From NCBI GenBank assembly GCA_946886365.1, contig CAMPIM010000042.1, positions 1-26,488 of the forward strand: DNA of 26,488 bases, written 5' to 3'. The notes under the pieces are model-generated. The model was not told where the DNA came from and ran no database searches. It was given only the letters and a program-made list of their open reading frames with translations. Shown here piece after piece: positions 1 to 7,925 of this stretch (positions are counted from its first letter, which is position 1; each line of letters begins with the position of its first letter). The position numbers were made by a program, and so were the translations under genes. Origin of the DNA: an uncultured Novosphingobium sp. (lineage in GTDB: Bacteria > Pseudomonadota > Alphaproteobacteria > Sphingomonadales > Sphingomonadaceae).

Positions 1-25
1 AGGCCAAGGTGGCATAATGAGATAG

Positions 26-1483
26 GTGACCGGCGCAAAACCGTTACATGTCCAGGATGGCCGCGAGGTGGATGATATCGCCGCGGCCTTCGGATTTCCT
101 GACCTGACCATCCGCCGCATCCTCGCGCTCGGCAATCTCCTGCCACGCATCCGCGATCTCTACCGGGCCGAGAAGCTCGACCGCGCCACGATCCGCCACC
201 TGACCCTTGCCAGCAAGAGCCAGCAAAAGGCGTGGCTTGCGCTCCATGATGACCCGGACAGCTATGTGCCGACCGGGCACCAGCTCAAGGCATGGCTATT
301 TGGCGGTCAGTCGATCCCGGCGCGCCTCGCCCTCTTCGATCTGGCAGAGTATAAGGGCGTAACGGTCGCGGACCTGTTCGGCGACGACCGCTATTTCGCG
401 GATGCCGATGCTTTCTGGATCGCGCAGAACGCCGCTATCAAGGCGGCAAGGGACGCCTATCTCGACCAAGGCTGGAGCGATGTCGTCATCGTTCCGCCAT
501 CAGATCATTTTCACAGCTGGGAATATGAGAAGGCTGCCAAGCGCAAGGGCGGGCGCGTCTATATCGATGTCCGTGGCTCAGGCGAGGTCAGCTTCCACGA
601 GGGCTATATGACGGGGAAGGAGGCGCGAAAGGCGGAGCGCGGCGAGATGCCCAGCGGCGGAAAGATCCAGCGCCCGGAACTCACATCGACGCTGCAAACC
701 TATGTCGATCTGCACCGCCATGCCGCCGTGCGCGCCGCGCTTCTGGGTCATCCGGGCATGGCGCTGCGGCTCATGGTCGCCCACGCCATCGTCGGTTCGC
801 CCCTCTGGACAGTACGGCCCGAACCGCAGTCAACGCGCAACGACGAAGTGCGCGAAAGCGTCGAACTGTCGCGGGGCGAGGCGCTGTTCGACGAGGGCCG
901 CCGTGCCGTGCTTGACCTGCTCGGCTTCTCCCCCGAGAAGCCGACTGTCATCGGCGGCAACGGCGATGCTGCTTGGGAGGCAGGTGACTCCCAGCAGGGG
1001 GTCGCGGGCGTCTTTCTGCGCCTGATCGCGCTGCCGGACCCGGCGCTCATGGACGTGATCGCGGTGGTGATGGGCGAGACATTGGCGGCGGGCAGCGCCG
1101 CCGTCGAGGCAGTTGGTGCCGAGATCGGCATCGACATGGCCGCATGGTGGCAGGCCGACGAGGCGCTCTTTTCCCTGCTGCGCGACCGTGAACTGCTCGG
1201 CCATATGGTCGCGGAGGTCGCGGGCGAGACGGTCGCGACAGCCAATGGCCAAGAGAAGGTCAAGACCTTGAAGCAGATCATTGCCGACCATCTGTCGGGG
1301 GCGGATGGGCGCGCCAAGGTCGAGCGCTGGGTGCCGCGCTGGATGGCCTTTCCACCGAGCGCCTACACCGAACGGGGTGGGGTGGGCACGGTTGCGGCCC
1401 ATGGCAAAGTCGTTGCTGCACGCGATCTTGTTGCCACGACAACAGCCGATGTGGGCGGGGAGCCGTTCGCAGAAGCAGCATGA
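26..1483 (+). CDS. ParB-like partition protein, N-terminally truncated (probable remnant)
   Basis: This 485-residue open frame begins with GTG immediately after an in-frame TAG at 23–25. Residues about 14–65 form the ParB-type helix-turn-helix region, with the DDIAAAFGFPDLTIRR core followed by the ILALGNLLPRIRDLYR and TIRHLTLASK helices. The rest resembles the long C-terminal region of sphingomonad ICE/plasmid ParB proteins, including the VPRWMAFPPSAYTERGG ending. Full-length relatives are roughly 650–700 residues and start with a ParB/Spo0J nuclease-like domain that binds CTP and parS. That domain is missing here. Only 25 bases are visible upstream, so it cannot be decided whether the N-terminus lies further upstream out of frame (frameshift) or was deleted. 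The family is a confident call; function without the N-terminal domain is doubtful. It is the left-hand ICE-backbone gene of the window and a cellulose module follows it directly. Confidence 0.72.
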   Translation: MTGAKPLHVQDGREVDDIAAAFGFPDLTIRRILALGNLLPRIRDLYRAEKLDRATIRHLTLASKSQQKAWLALHDDPDSYVPTGHQLKAWLFGGQSIPARLALFDLAEYKGVTVADLFGDDRYFADADAFWIAQNAAIKAARDAYLDQGWSDVVIVPPSDHFHSWEYEKAAKRKGGRVYIDVRGSGEVSFHEGYMTGKEARKAERGEMPSGGKIQRPELTSTLQTYVDLHRHAAVRAALLGHPGMALRLMVAHAIVGSPLWTVRPEPQSTRNDEVRESVELSRGEALFDEGRRAVLDLLGFSPEKPTVIGGNGDAAWEAGDSQQGVAGVFLRLIALPDPALMDVIAVVMGETLAAGSAAVEAVGAEIGIDMAAWWQADEALFSLLRDRELLGHMVAEVAGETVATANGQEKVKTLKQIIADHLSGADGRAKVERWVPRWMAFPPSAYTERGGVGTVAAHGKVVAARDLVATTTADVGGEPFAEAA

Positions 1484-1490
1484 AGCTGTA

Positions 1491-1516
1491 GGGCGGGAGG
1501 TGCGAACCTTCCGCCC
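1491..1516 (+). terminator. GC-rich hairpin after parB-like gene
   Basis: Eight bases after the TGA stop, GGGCGGGAGG (1491–1500) pairs with CCTTCCGCCC (1507–1516) across a TGCGAA loop, with one G·T wobble. No T-run follows, so it is at best a weak or Rho-assisted terminator or an mRNA-stabilising stem. Confidence 0.35.
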
Positions 1517-1615
1517 GCCAACGGGCCAAAAATCGCACGTCGCGTGGGTGATAGCGGAACGAGCTGGGAGGCTGGCGGGGGTGGAGAATGGAAGCAGCTT
1601 GCCAGCGCCATAATG

Positions 1616-1626
1616 ACTGGCGGATT
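1616..1626 (+). repeat. Dispersed 11–12-bp motif, copy 1
   Basis: ACTGGCGGATT lies in the gap between the parB remnant and the cyclase, and the match with copy 2 extends to ACTGGCGGATTT. The same motif occurs inverted in the oriT candidate and again after the relaxase. Confidence 0.5.
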
Positions 1627-1766
1627 TGGATTTGGTCCGACAGCGTCATTGTCGCTAAAGAAGATAAAAGCTCAAAAAATGGGCTGATCCGTCAAGCGGG
1701 TTTTGACATTTTTTACGGCTTTGGAGCGTTGGGGGGGGTGAGGCCTTCTTTTGCCGGGAGCAAGAT

Positions 1767-3002
1767 TTGACACGGTTTACGATGATGCCAGACTGGATGG
1801 TGAAGATGAGAAAAGGAGGCCTAGCATTCTCCAACCATTTCATGACCCTGCCAATCCCGGATGCTGTCTACTGCGAACTCGTGCAGTCCCTCTTCGCAAT
1901 GCGCCTGCCCATCGCCGGCATGGGCGTCCTGTTCGGCGTGGCGGGAACAACAATTTTCATAGAACATCACGATGCTACGATCGGGCTTATAACCGCGATT
2001 GCAGTGGTAGTGACAATCGCGCGCCTGGCCGTCATCACCGCCTATCAGCGGGAAGCGTGTAGAACGACCCTGACCATCGATCGCGTGAAGCAATGGGAAC
2101 GGCGTTATGCAGCAGGAAGTTACATTTTCGCTGGGTTGTTGGGCGCGCTTAGCGCGACTGTGCTCGGTACACATATTCCGCTCAACCATCTTGTCGTCGT
2201 CAGCCTCATTTTTACGTTCGGCGCCGGGCTCGTGTCACGGATAGGTGGCAGGCCACGCATTTGCGTGACCAGCCTGCTGCTTGCGACTGTCCCAACTGTC
2301 GTCGCCCTTGCCTTGCACGCTCGGGCTGGCGATGCCGGTGCGATGCACGCGGAATATTTCGTGATAGAGGCGCTGCTGGTCACCGTCGTGACGCTGCTCA
2401 GCCTTGAGTCGGTTCGTCATCTGTATCGATCGGACGTTGAGCATCTCACGACAAAACATGATTTGGCTGATCTCGTGCGGCAGGATGCGCTGACCGGACT
2501 GCCTAACCGGCTGCTCCTGAGAGAGCGTTTCCAGAACAGTATGAGCACCGCTGCGTTTGAAAACAGTCAACTCGCCGTCCATTTCCTCGACCTTGATGGC
2601 TTTAAGCTTATCAACGACCGCTATGGCCACCCCATGGGTGACGCCGTTTTACGCGAGGTTTCTACCCGGCTGCGCTCAATCGTTCGCTCGGTGGACACGG
2701 TCGCACGCATCGGCGGTGACGAATTCATTGTCGTCCAGGAAGGCGTTCAGCATGAGAGCGAAGCAGAGATGCTCGGCCGCCGTATTATCAGGCAACTGAG
2801 TGAGCCTTATCTGCTGATGGACGAGCAGATCCGGATTTCCGTGAGCGTCGGCATTGCGATGGCGCCCCGTCACGGGCTCGATCTTGAGCATCTGACAGCC
2901 TGTGCGGACGCCGCGCTCTATCGCTCCAAACGAGGCGGCAAGGCCCAGTTATATTTCTGTACGCCAGAGGACGTGTCTAATGCTGGGCGGGCGGTGGCAT
3001 AG
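1767..3002 (+). CDS. Membrane-bound diguanylate cyclase (GGDEF)
   Basis: This enzyme would condense two GTP into c-di-GMP at the inner membrane. The N-terminal half (about residues 45–215) has roughly six hydrophobic segments and a short charged connector, so it looks like an integral-membrane sensor. The C-terminal half is a GGDEF domain: DALTGLPNR at 240–248, FLDLDGFKLIND at 273–284, the active-site GGDEF at 316–320, and an RxxD product-inhibition site (RSVD, 307–310) just ahead of it. Active site and I-site both look intact, and no EAL domain follows. The TTG start is supported by GGGAG at 1756–1760, six bases upstream; in-frame ATGs at 1782, 1797, 1806 and 1842 are alternatives with poorly placed ribosome-binding sites. 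The gene converges on the cellulose operon with a gap of only seven bases. I infer that it supplies c-di-GMP to the PilZ domain of the BcsAB fusion. Confidence 0.9.
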   Translation: MTRFTMMPDWMVKMRKGGLAFSNHFMTLPIPDAVYCELVQSLFAMRLPIAGMGVLFGVAGTTIFIEHHDATIGLITAIAVVVTIARLAVITAYQREACRTTLTIDRVKQWERRYAAGSYIFAGLLGALSATVLGTHIPLNHLVVVSLIFTFGAGLVSRIGGRPRICVTSLLLATVPTVVALALHARAGDAGAMHAEYFVIEALLVTVVTLLSLESVRHLYRSDVEHLTTKHDLADLVRQDALTGLPNRLLLRERFQNSMSTAAFENSQLAVHFLDLDGFKLINDRYGHPMGDAVLREVSTRLRSIVRSVDTVARIGGDEFIVVQEGVQHESEAEMLGRRIIRQLSEPYLLMDEQIRISVSVGIAMAPRHGLDLEHLTACADAALYRSKRGGKAQLYFCTPEDVSNAGRAVA

Positions 3003-3009
3003 AAAAACA

Positions 3010-4011
3010 TCAAAGTGACTGCGACAGCATCTGCAGCGCTGCTGCATAATAATCGGTCGACAACGGCAGGGACGCAGGCATTCCAAGCGCGCGGTTGGCG
3101 ATCGTCATGCCCCCAGGTGAGAGCGCGAAGTCGGCCTCTTGTCCCGTTTGAATGTCGATCCAGGCGGGAATGGCTCGTCCAGCACGGACGTAGCCCCGCC
3201 AACAATCAATGATCGGCCTGACCAGCTCCTGCCTGCCTCCCGCCTGTGCATAAAGAGGCAGGCGTACAGCGTCGAAGCCGAACCGGGGCGGCTTGGCTGC
3301 CGCAGGCGCGATCGCCGCGTTCGTGGTTACATCGATCCAGTCCGTGGGTAGGCGGCGCGGGCCAAAGCGCGCCGCTGCCAGCAGCTTTTCACTGTCGCGG
3401 ATCACGTCTCCCCAGACGGCTTCACCATCCAGCCGCCGGAACTGGTCGAATGCCGGCCAGACGAAATAGGAGGGGTTGACCGTCACGACATTGGGTGAGG
3501 AAAAGCCGTCGATGCCGGGTAGGAGAAGGCGCCGACCAAATCGCTCGATGACCAGATGAGAGAGAATGGCAGCCCTGATTTCCTCGGCTCGTGCAGTCAG
3601 AGCGGCGTCCTGCCACTGCTCACCTGCACGGCCCAGAGCCCAGGCGATGAAGATGTCGCCATCTGTTGCATTGTTACGATCTGCCACCGGATTTTCCTGG
3701 CGCGGATCGTATCGCCAGGAGTAGAGCGCCACGTCGCGCCTGGCGAGGGTGGCTTCGGTCCAACGGTGCATTTTCTCGAAGGCGTCACGATCATTCGCAG
3801 TCAGCGCCAGCCATAGACCATAGCCCTGGCCTTCGCTGTGACTGATTCCCCCATTGCCGTTGTCCAGGACGCGGCCGGACGGATCGAGGAAGGCGGATTT
3901 GAAACGGGGCCACAAGCTGTTCGTCAACGGCGGTCGCCCGCCAGCTCTGGCGCAGGATATGGTCAGCGCCGCCAAAGCAGTAAGCGAAAAAAACCTTCGA
4001 TCAACGGCCAT
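3010..4011 (-). CDS. bcsZ: BcsZ, GH8 endo-beta-1,4-glucanase of the cellulose operon
   Basis: BcsZ is a periplasmic family-8 glycoside hydrolase that cuts nascent cellulose and is needed for normal fibre assembly in many species. The sequence shows the GH8 landmarks (numbered from an alternative upstream start eight codons earlier): GGISHSEGQGYGL with the probable acid Glu68, NNATDGDIFIAWAL around 121–134, NPSYFVWPAF around 187–196, and FGFDAVRLPLY with Asp255 at the position of the catalytic base in E. coli BcsZ. The chosen ATG at 4011 gives MAVDRRFF followed by a hydrophobic stretch ending ISCARAGG, a signal peptide with a weak lipobox; the alternative start is at 4035. The ATG overlaps the end of bcsD by 11 bases, so the two are probably translationally coupled. 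It is the last gene of the operon. The length (about 333 residues) is normal for BcsZ. Confidence 0.92.
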   Translation of the reverse strand: MAVDRRFFSLTALAALTISCARAGGRPPLTNSLWPRFKSAFLDPSGRVLDNGNGGISHSEGQGYGLWLALTANDRDAFEKMHRWTEATLARRDVALYSWRYDPRQENPVADRNNATDGDIFIAWALGRAGEQWQDAALTARAEEIRAAILSHLVIERFGRRLLLPGIDGFSSPNVVTVNPSYFVWPAFDQFRRLDGEAVWGDVIRDSEKLLAAARFGPRRLPTDWIDVTTNAAIAPAAAKPPRFGFDAVRLPLYAQAGGRQELVRPIIDCWRGYVRAGRAIPAWIDIQTGQEADFALSPGGMTIANRALGMPASLPLSTDYYAAALQMLSQSL

Positions 4012-4465
4012 GCCATAGGTCCAGTGTGCCGCCATTGAAATCTACCCGCCGGGTCATCAGCGCCGCGCCGCTGCCGAGTGTCCGGAACCAGCTGTCATAA
4101 GCGCCTTCGAGCACCGCAGAGATGATCTCAGCCCACAGCCCTTCGACATCGCCATCCAGTGCAGGTGGCAGGCCCTGATGCCGGATAGCTATGCCTTCCT
4201 CTTCCATGCAGAAAATGACATGACCCCAGTCAAGCGCGGACCAAAGCTTGTTGGCGCGTGTGGCCAATAAGGTCAGATCGGCTGCGTCTTCCATCGGCTC
4301 TGCAGCGGCGAGTTTCCGCCCGACGGCCAGGTAAAAGTTATGGGCCTGAGCAGGCGTCGCCGTGCTCCCTATCTCGGCGGCAATCATAGCGACGAGCAGC
4401 GCCAGGCCCTTTGGATCGGCCGAGGCATTGTCAACCGGCATCAGTTGCCGCGTGGCATTATTCAC
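4001..4465 (-). CDS. bcsD: BcsD, cellulose synthase subunit D
   Basis: This 154-residue protein matches the acetic-acid-bacterial cellulose synthase D subunit in length and pattern. The region KLWSALDWGHVIFCMEEEG, the IRHQGLPP segment, WAEIISAVLEGAYDSWF and TRRVD line up, from memory of the family, with the equivalent LIGWGTVTLE, NLPQ, WLAPVLEGLYGRW and TRDVD stretches of Komagataeibacter BcsD. BcsD forms periplasmic octameric cylinders that guide glucan chains and align terminal complexes. There is no signal peptide, as is typical of the family. The GTG start at 4465 overlaps the bcsC stop (GTGA) and has GGAGG six bases upstream, which fixes it firmly. It is cotranscribed with bcsC and bcsZ. 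BcsD is a hallmark of type I (Acetobacter-like) operons and is absent from E. coli-type operons. Confidence 0.87.
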   Translation of the reverse strand: MNNATRQLMPVDNASADPKGLALLVAMIAAEIGSTATPAQAHNFYLAVGRKLAAAEPMEDAADLTLLATRANKLWSALDWGHVIFCMEEEGIAIRHQGLPPALDGDVEGLWAEIISAVLEGAYDSWFRTLGSGAALMTRRVDFNGGTLDLWHGR

Positions 4466-7400
4466 TGCCCACCTCCAAGTGATTGGCGAATGCCGATCAA
4501 GGACCGGAATTCATCATAGTTGCCGAACGTATTGATTCCCATTTGTCCCCCCACTCGCATGGAAGGGCTTACGCGATAGTAAATGGCGCTGTCGGCAGAG
4601 AGGGCAAAGCCGGTTTTGCTGATGGCGTCGTAGGTTGAACGCACATCACTGTTCAGGAGTTTCAGATTGTTAAGCAGCCCCTGCGCGGCGTCGCTGGTAG
4701 GATAGAGGTTCGCGGCTTCCTGATCGTAGCTTTGATAACCTGGGGCGAAATTCCCCCTCACTTCCCAACGGCTGTCGTCATAGGCGTAACGCACGGGGAA
4801 ACTGACGCTGATGAAGCTTTGCGGGCTGAAATAGCCGCCATGGCCATAAGTGAAGAAATTCTGGTTGTTATCAAAATCCTGATAATTGACGTTGATGCCG
4901 CCAGTCAGGGATGAATTGTCACCCTGATAGAAACGCATATAGCCGCCCGCGTTCAGCTGGATGCCGTAGTTGCGACGGACATTTTCACCGCGGTAGCGGT
5001 GAAAGCTGCCGTCGCCATAAAAGCCGTTGCCGTTGCGGTCGTAGCTGAAGGACAGGCCGCCGCCCGTCTTCATGACCTGTCCCCATCGCTCTCCCATGCC
5101 GTAGGGGCCGAAAAGTCCGGGGACATCCAGCAGTCGCTGCCCGGTTACAGGGTCGCGCGCGCCTGCGGCCATGACGATCGCGCTTGTCGCCTCGACCAGC
5201 CTGGCATCGGTCGTCGGGTTACGGGCGCCTGCATAGGAAATGATGCTGTCTTTTACCGGCTGCCGTTCAAACCATAGCTTCGCCGACGCCGTGGAGGAAA
5301 AGCGTGGCGTGACCGCAGCGCGCCAGGTCGCTCTCGTATTGCCGAAGCCAAGCGGAGTAACACCGGCTTCCAGCTCCACCAGCGGGCTCTTGTAGGATGC
5401 CGACAGGGCGACGCCCGCAGCGTGTTGCGCATCAACGCCGATATTGCGCGAGGCGACCTGGCCGGCGATCGCTGCCGCCTCCGCTATTCCATTGCCGCCA
5501 AAGCGTGCCGCGCCCGACGCGCTGGGTGGCCCGGCATCCAGTACCACTGCCTCCGCCTTTACCGAAAGGCGGCCATTACCGACGCCTGTCGATATGCTTG
5601 CCGATCCGGTGATTTCCTTCAGCTCGCTCAGCCCCGGTTCGCCGGAACGTTGACGGTATCCGGTTTCGACGTCGGCCCGTGGACCACTCTCGCCCGCTAG
5701 CTTGCGGATGTCGGATTCCAGTCGGGCAAGGACAGGATCTCCCATGACTCCGCCTTGCGCCATCGTCGGAGCGCTGGAGGCGTAGCCATTATTGTCAAAA
5801 GCTGCCGGAACGCCGATCGCAGCAGCACCTGCAGGCAGGGGCGTAGTTGCCGCATAGCCCGGTGCGGCCTGATAGGAAGGCAGGCGTGCGCCGCCTTCAA
5901 GTGCAAAGGGATTGACCGGTGGAGGGGCGGGCGCAAACGCCTGCGAACGGAATGGATTGCTACCCATGTTGCCATTTGTCCCACCGATACTTCCGAAGGG
6001 GTTGCTGGCTGTCAGTTGGACATTGCTGCCGCCCATCTGCCGGGCATAGATTTCCCGAGCGCGTTTTAGATAGCGGACTGCCCCGCTTTCATTCCCGCGT
6101 GCCTGTTCCATCCGCGCGGCGGCCATGTAGACTTCATGGTCGTCCGGCCAAGTTTGGATCGCGCGTTCGACCGCTTGAGCGGCAAGCGCCCGGTCACCCG
6201 CAGCACCCGCCGTTTCGATCAGGCCCAGCTGTGCTTCACGATCCCTGGGTGACTGCGCCAGGATCAGTTGATAGCTTTGGGCAGCACGGGCCGGCATGCC
6301 ACCTGATTGATAAAGCCGCGCAAGCGCTGACAGGACTTCGCGATTTCCCGGTGCTGCATTCCAGGCGGATTGGAGCAGGTCGAAAGCAGGTGCATATTGC
6401 TGCGCCAGCCTGAGCCGGTCTGCCTGCGCCGCCGCCATGCCTCCGTTGATACGAGCGAGTGTGCGCTGACCATCGGTGGACGCGCCAGCGAGCTGACTGG
6501 CGCGTTGCAGCGCAGCTGCGGCGAGGTCATCCCGTCCTGTCTTGGCAAGTACGCGAACAATAGGCTCATAGCCTTCTACATCGCTGATCTCACCGGAAAG
6601 CGCTTGCTCCGCGAGTTGAGCTGCACCGCTCGTATCGCCCAGATCATACAGCGCGTCGGCGATCGCCGCTTGTTTGGCCGCGGGCAATCCTGCCGTTCCG
6701 CTTAACTGATTCAGTGCGGCGCGTGCTTCGGCCTGACGGCCCATCGCGCCGATATCCCGCGCCCTCTGGATGGCCTGATCCGCCTTCAACCCCATGGCGA
6801 AGTTCCGCATCTGCGAGGTGCGCTGATCGTCGGGGATGCGATCGACCAATGCTTCGGCCGCGCTGAAGCGCTTGAGCGAATTATTGAGGAGAGCCGCTGC
6901 GTAGAGTGCGTCCGGGCTGGATGAGGACGATAGTGACCGCAACAAGGCGTCAGCGTCTGACACCCGACCGCGGTCGATCATGAAATGCGCATATTCATAC
7001 CGGATCCAGGGATCATTTTGATCGAGGAGCAGGCCGGATTGAAACTCCTGTTCGGCAGTGACTTCGTCACCGCGCTCGATTGCAGCGAGCGCCCGTCCGC
7101 GTGCCGCCCGGCTCTTCAGTCGAAGCTCGGACTGTTCACTTCCAGCACTGCCCGATGCCTGTCTCAAAATATCTGCGGCGTCGGCATAGCGCCCCTGCCG
7201 CTCGTATATATTGGCGAGCAGCTCAAAAGCAGGCTGTCGATCGGAAAAGCCAGACCTGACCAACCCTTCGGCTTTTGCCTGCGCTTCCCCGAGCCGTCCT
7301 TCGGACAGGGCCGCCTGGGCTTCACCCAAATCGGCATAGAAGCGCGATGAGGCGAGAGCCTCAACCCATTTGGACGGCGTCCCCCGGCGTGAAGCCTGTT

Positions 7401-7911
7401 CAAGCAGGTCGCGGGCCTCGGCAAAACGGTTCTGACGCAGTCGTACGATTCCGAGGCCGCCTAGCGCGTCGGCATCGTTGCTGTTGCGGCCAAGGGCTCG
7501 TTCGAAAGATGTCGCGGCTTCGCCCAGATTACCCTTGTCCAAAGCCCTGAAACCCGCGGCGCGGGCGTCGCCGCCGCGGTCGGCTGGGGCAGGGCGGGGC
7601 GGGGCGGATCGCGCAACCTGCACCGGTCGTGCCAATTCCGGCGCAGGTCGGGACCCTGGTTTGGCCCCGGTTTTTGCCGCTGGGGGCCTGGCGGGGCGCG
7701 ATTGCGCGCCACTCAGCCCGTGTCTCGCTTCGCTATTGACAGGATCGAGTACCAACGCCCTGCGAAAGGCCTGGTCTGCCAGGTCATTTCGCCCCTTCGC
7801 CCGCCAATAGCGGCCCTGTTGAATCAGCGCGGCGACACCGGGCACCTCCGCAACGGCGATGGTGGGCGTGACGGTTGATGCAAGCAGGGCAGCGACAAGG
7901 AATTTTCGCAT
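4462..7911 (-). CDS. bcsC: BcsC, outer-membrane cellulose export protein with TPR domain
   Basis: BcsC spans periplasm and outer membrane and forms the cellulose exit pore. With numbering from the upstream ATG at 7929, residues 7–28 are a signal peptide (MRKFLVAALLASTVTPTIAVA). Tetratricopeptide repeats fill about 30–630 and are interrupted by a Pro/Ala-rich stretch at 78–116. A low-complexity linker at about 640–735 has three NPF motifs at 643, 658 and 673. The C-terminal BCSC_C beta-barrel domain covers about 770–1155, with GLSFSYDRNGNGFYGDG and YGHGGYFSPQSF as its conserved core. The ATG at 7929 overlaps the bcsAB stop (ATGA), but GGAG lies eight bases ahead of the ATG at 7911, and that start begins exactly at the signal peptide, so I prefer 7911. 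Length is typical (about 1,150 residues). No frameshift is seen. Confidence 0.95.
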   Translation of the reverse strand: MRKFLVAALLASTVTPTIAVAEVPGVAALIQQGRYWRAKGRNDLADQAFRRALVLDPVNSEARHGLSGAQSRPARPPAAKTGAKPGSRPAPELARPVQVARSAPPRPAPADRGGDARAAGFRALDKGNLGEAATSFERALGRNSNDADALGGLGIVRLRQNRFAEARDLLEQASRRGTPSKWVEALASSRFYADLGEAQAALSEGRLGEAQAKAEGLVRSGFSDRQPAFELLANIYERQGRYADAADILRQASGSAGSEQSELRLKSRAARGRALAAIERGDEVTAEQEFQSGLLLDQNDPWIRYEYAHFMIDRGRVSDADALLRSLSSSSSPDALYAAALLNNSLKRFSAAEALVDRIPDDQRTSQMRNFAMGLKADQAIQRARDIGAMGRQAEARAALNQLSGTAGLPAAKQAAIADALYDLGDTSGAAQLAEQALSGEISDVEGYEPIVRVLAKTGRDDLAAAALQRASQLAGASTDGQRTLARINGGMAAAQADRLRLAQQYAPAFDLLQSAWNAAPGNREVLSALARLYQSGGMPARAAQSYQLILAQSPRDREAQLGLIETAGAAGDRALAAQAVERAIQTWPDDHEVYMAAARMEQARGNESGAVRYLKRAREIYARQMGGSNVQLTASNPFGSIGGTNGNMGSNPFRSQAFAPAPPPVNPFALEGGARLPSYQAAPGYAATTPLPAGAAAIGVPAAFDNNGYASSAPTMAQGGVMGDPVLARLESDIRKLAGESGPRADVETGYRQRSGEPGLSELKEITGSASISTGVGNGRLSVKAEAVVLDAGPPSASGAARFGGNGIAEAAAIAGQVASRNIGVDAQHAAGVALSASYKSPLVELEAGVTPLGFGNTRATWRAAVTPRFSSTASAKLWFERQPVKDSIISYAGARNPTTDARLVEATSAIVMAAGARDPVTGQRLLDVPGLFGPYGMGERWGQVMKTGGGLSFSYDRNGNGFYGDGSFHRYRGENVRRNYGIQLNAGGYMRFYQGDNSSLTGGINVNYQDFDNNQNFFTYGHGGYFSPQSFISVSFPVRYAYDDSRWEVRGNFAPGYQSYDQEAANLYPTSDAAQGLLNNLKLLNSDVRSTYDAISKTGFALSADSAIYYRVSPSMRVGGQMGINTFGNYDEFRSLIGIRQSLGGGQ

Positions 7912-7925
7912 CGTTATCGCTCCGG

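Larger units (their letters stand above)
1484..1766. other. Intergenic region between parB remnant and diguanylate cyclase
   Basis: No convincing gene is present. The region holds the GC-rich hairpin after parB, one copy of the motif ACTGGCGGATT at 1616–1626 that recurs near the relaxase, a TTGACA box at 1703–1708 without a good −10 partner, and a run of eight G at 1731–1738. Its AT-richer right half (1655–1720) suggests a promoter for the cyclase. It is one candidate junction between ICE backbone and cellulose cargo. Confidence 0.5.

Noticed and set aside
1588..1770. 60-codon open frame between parB and the cyclase
   Set aside because: It has no ribosome-binding site, overlaps the promoter-like region and poly-G tract, and resembles no family.
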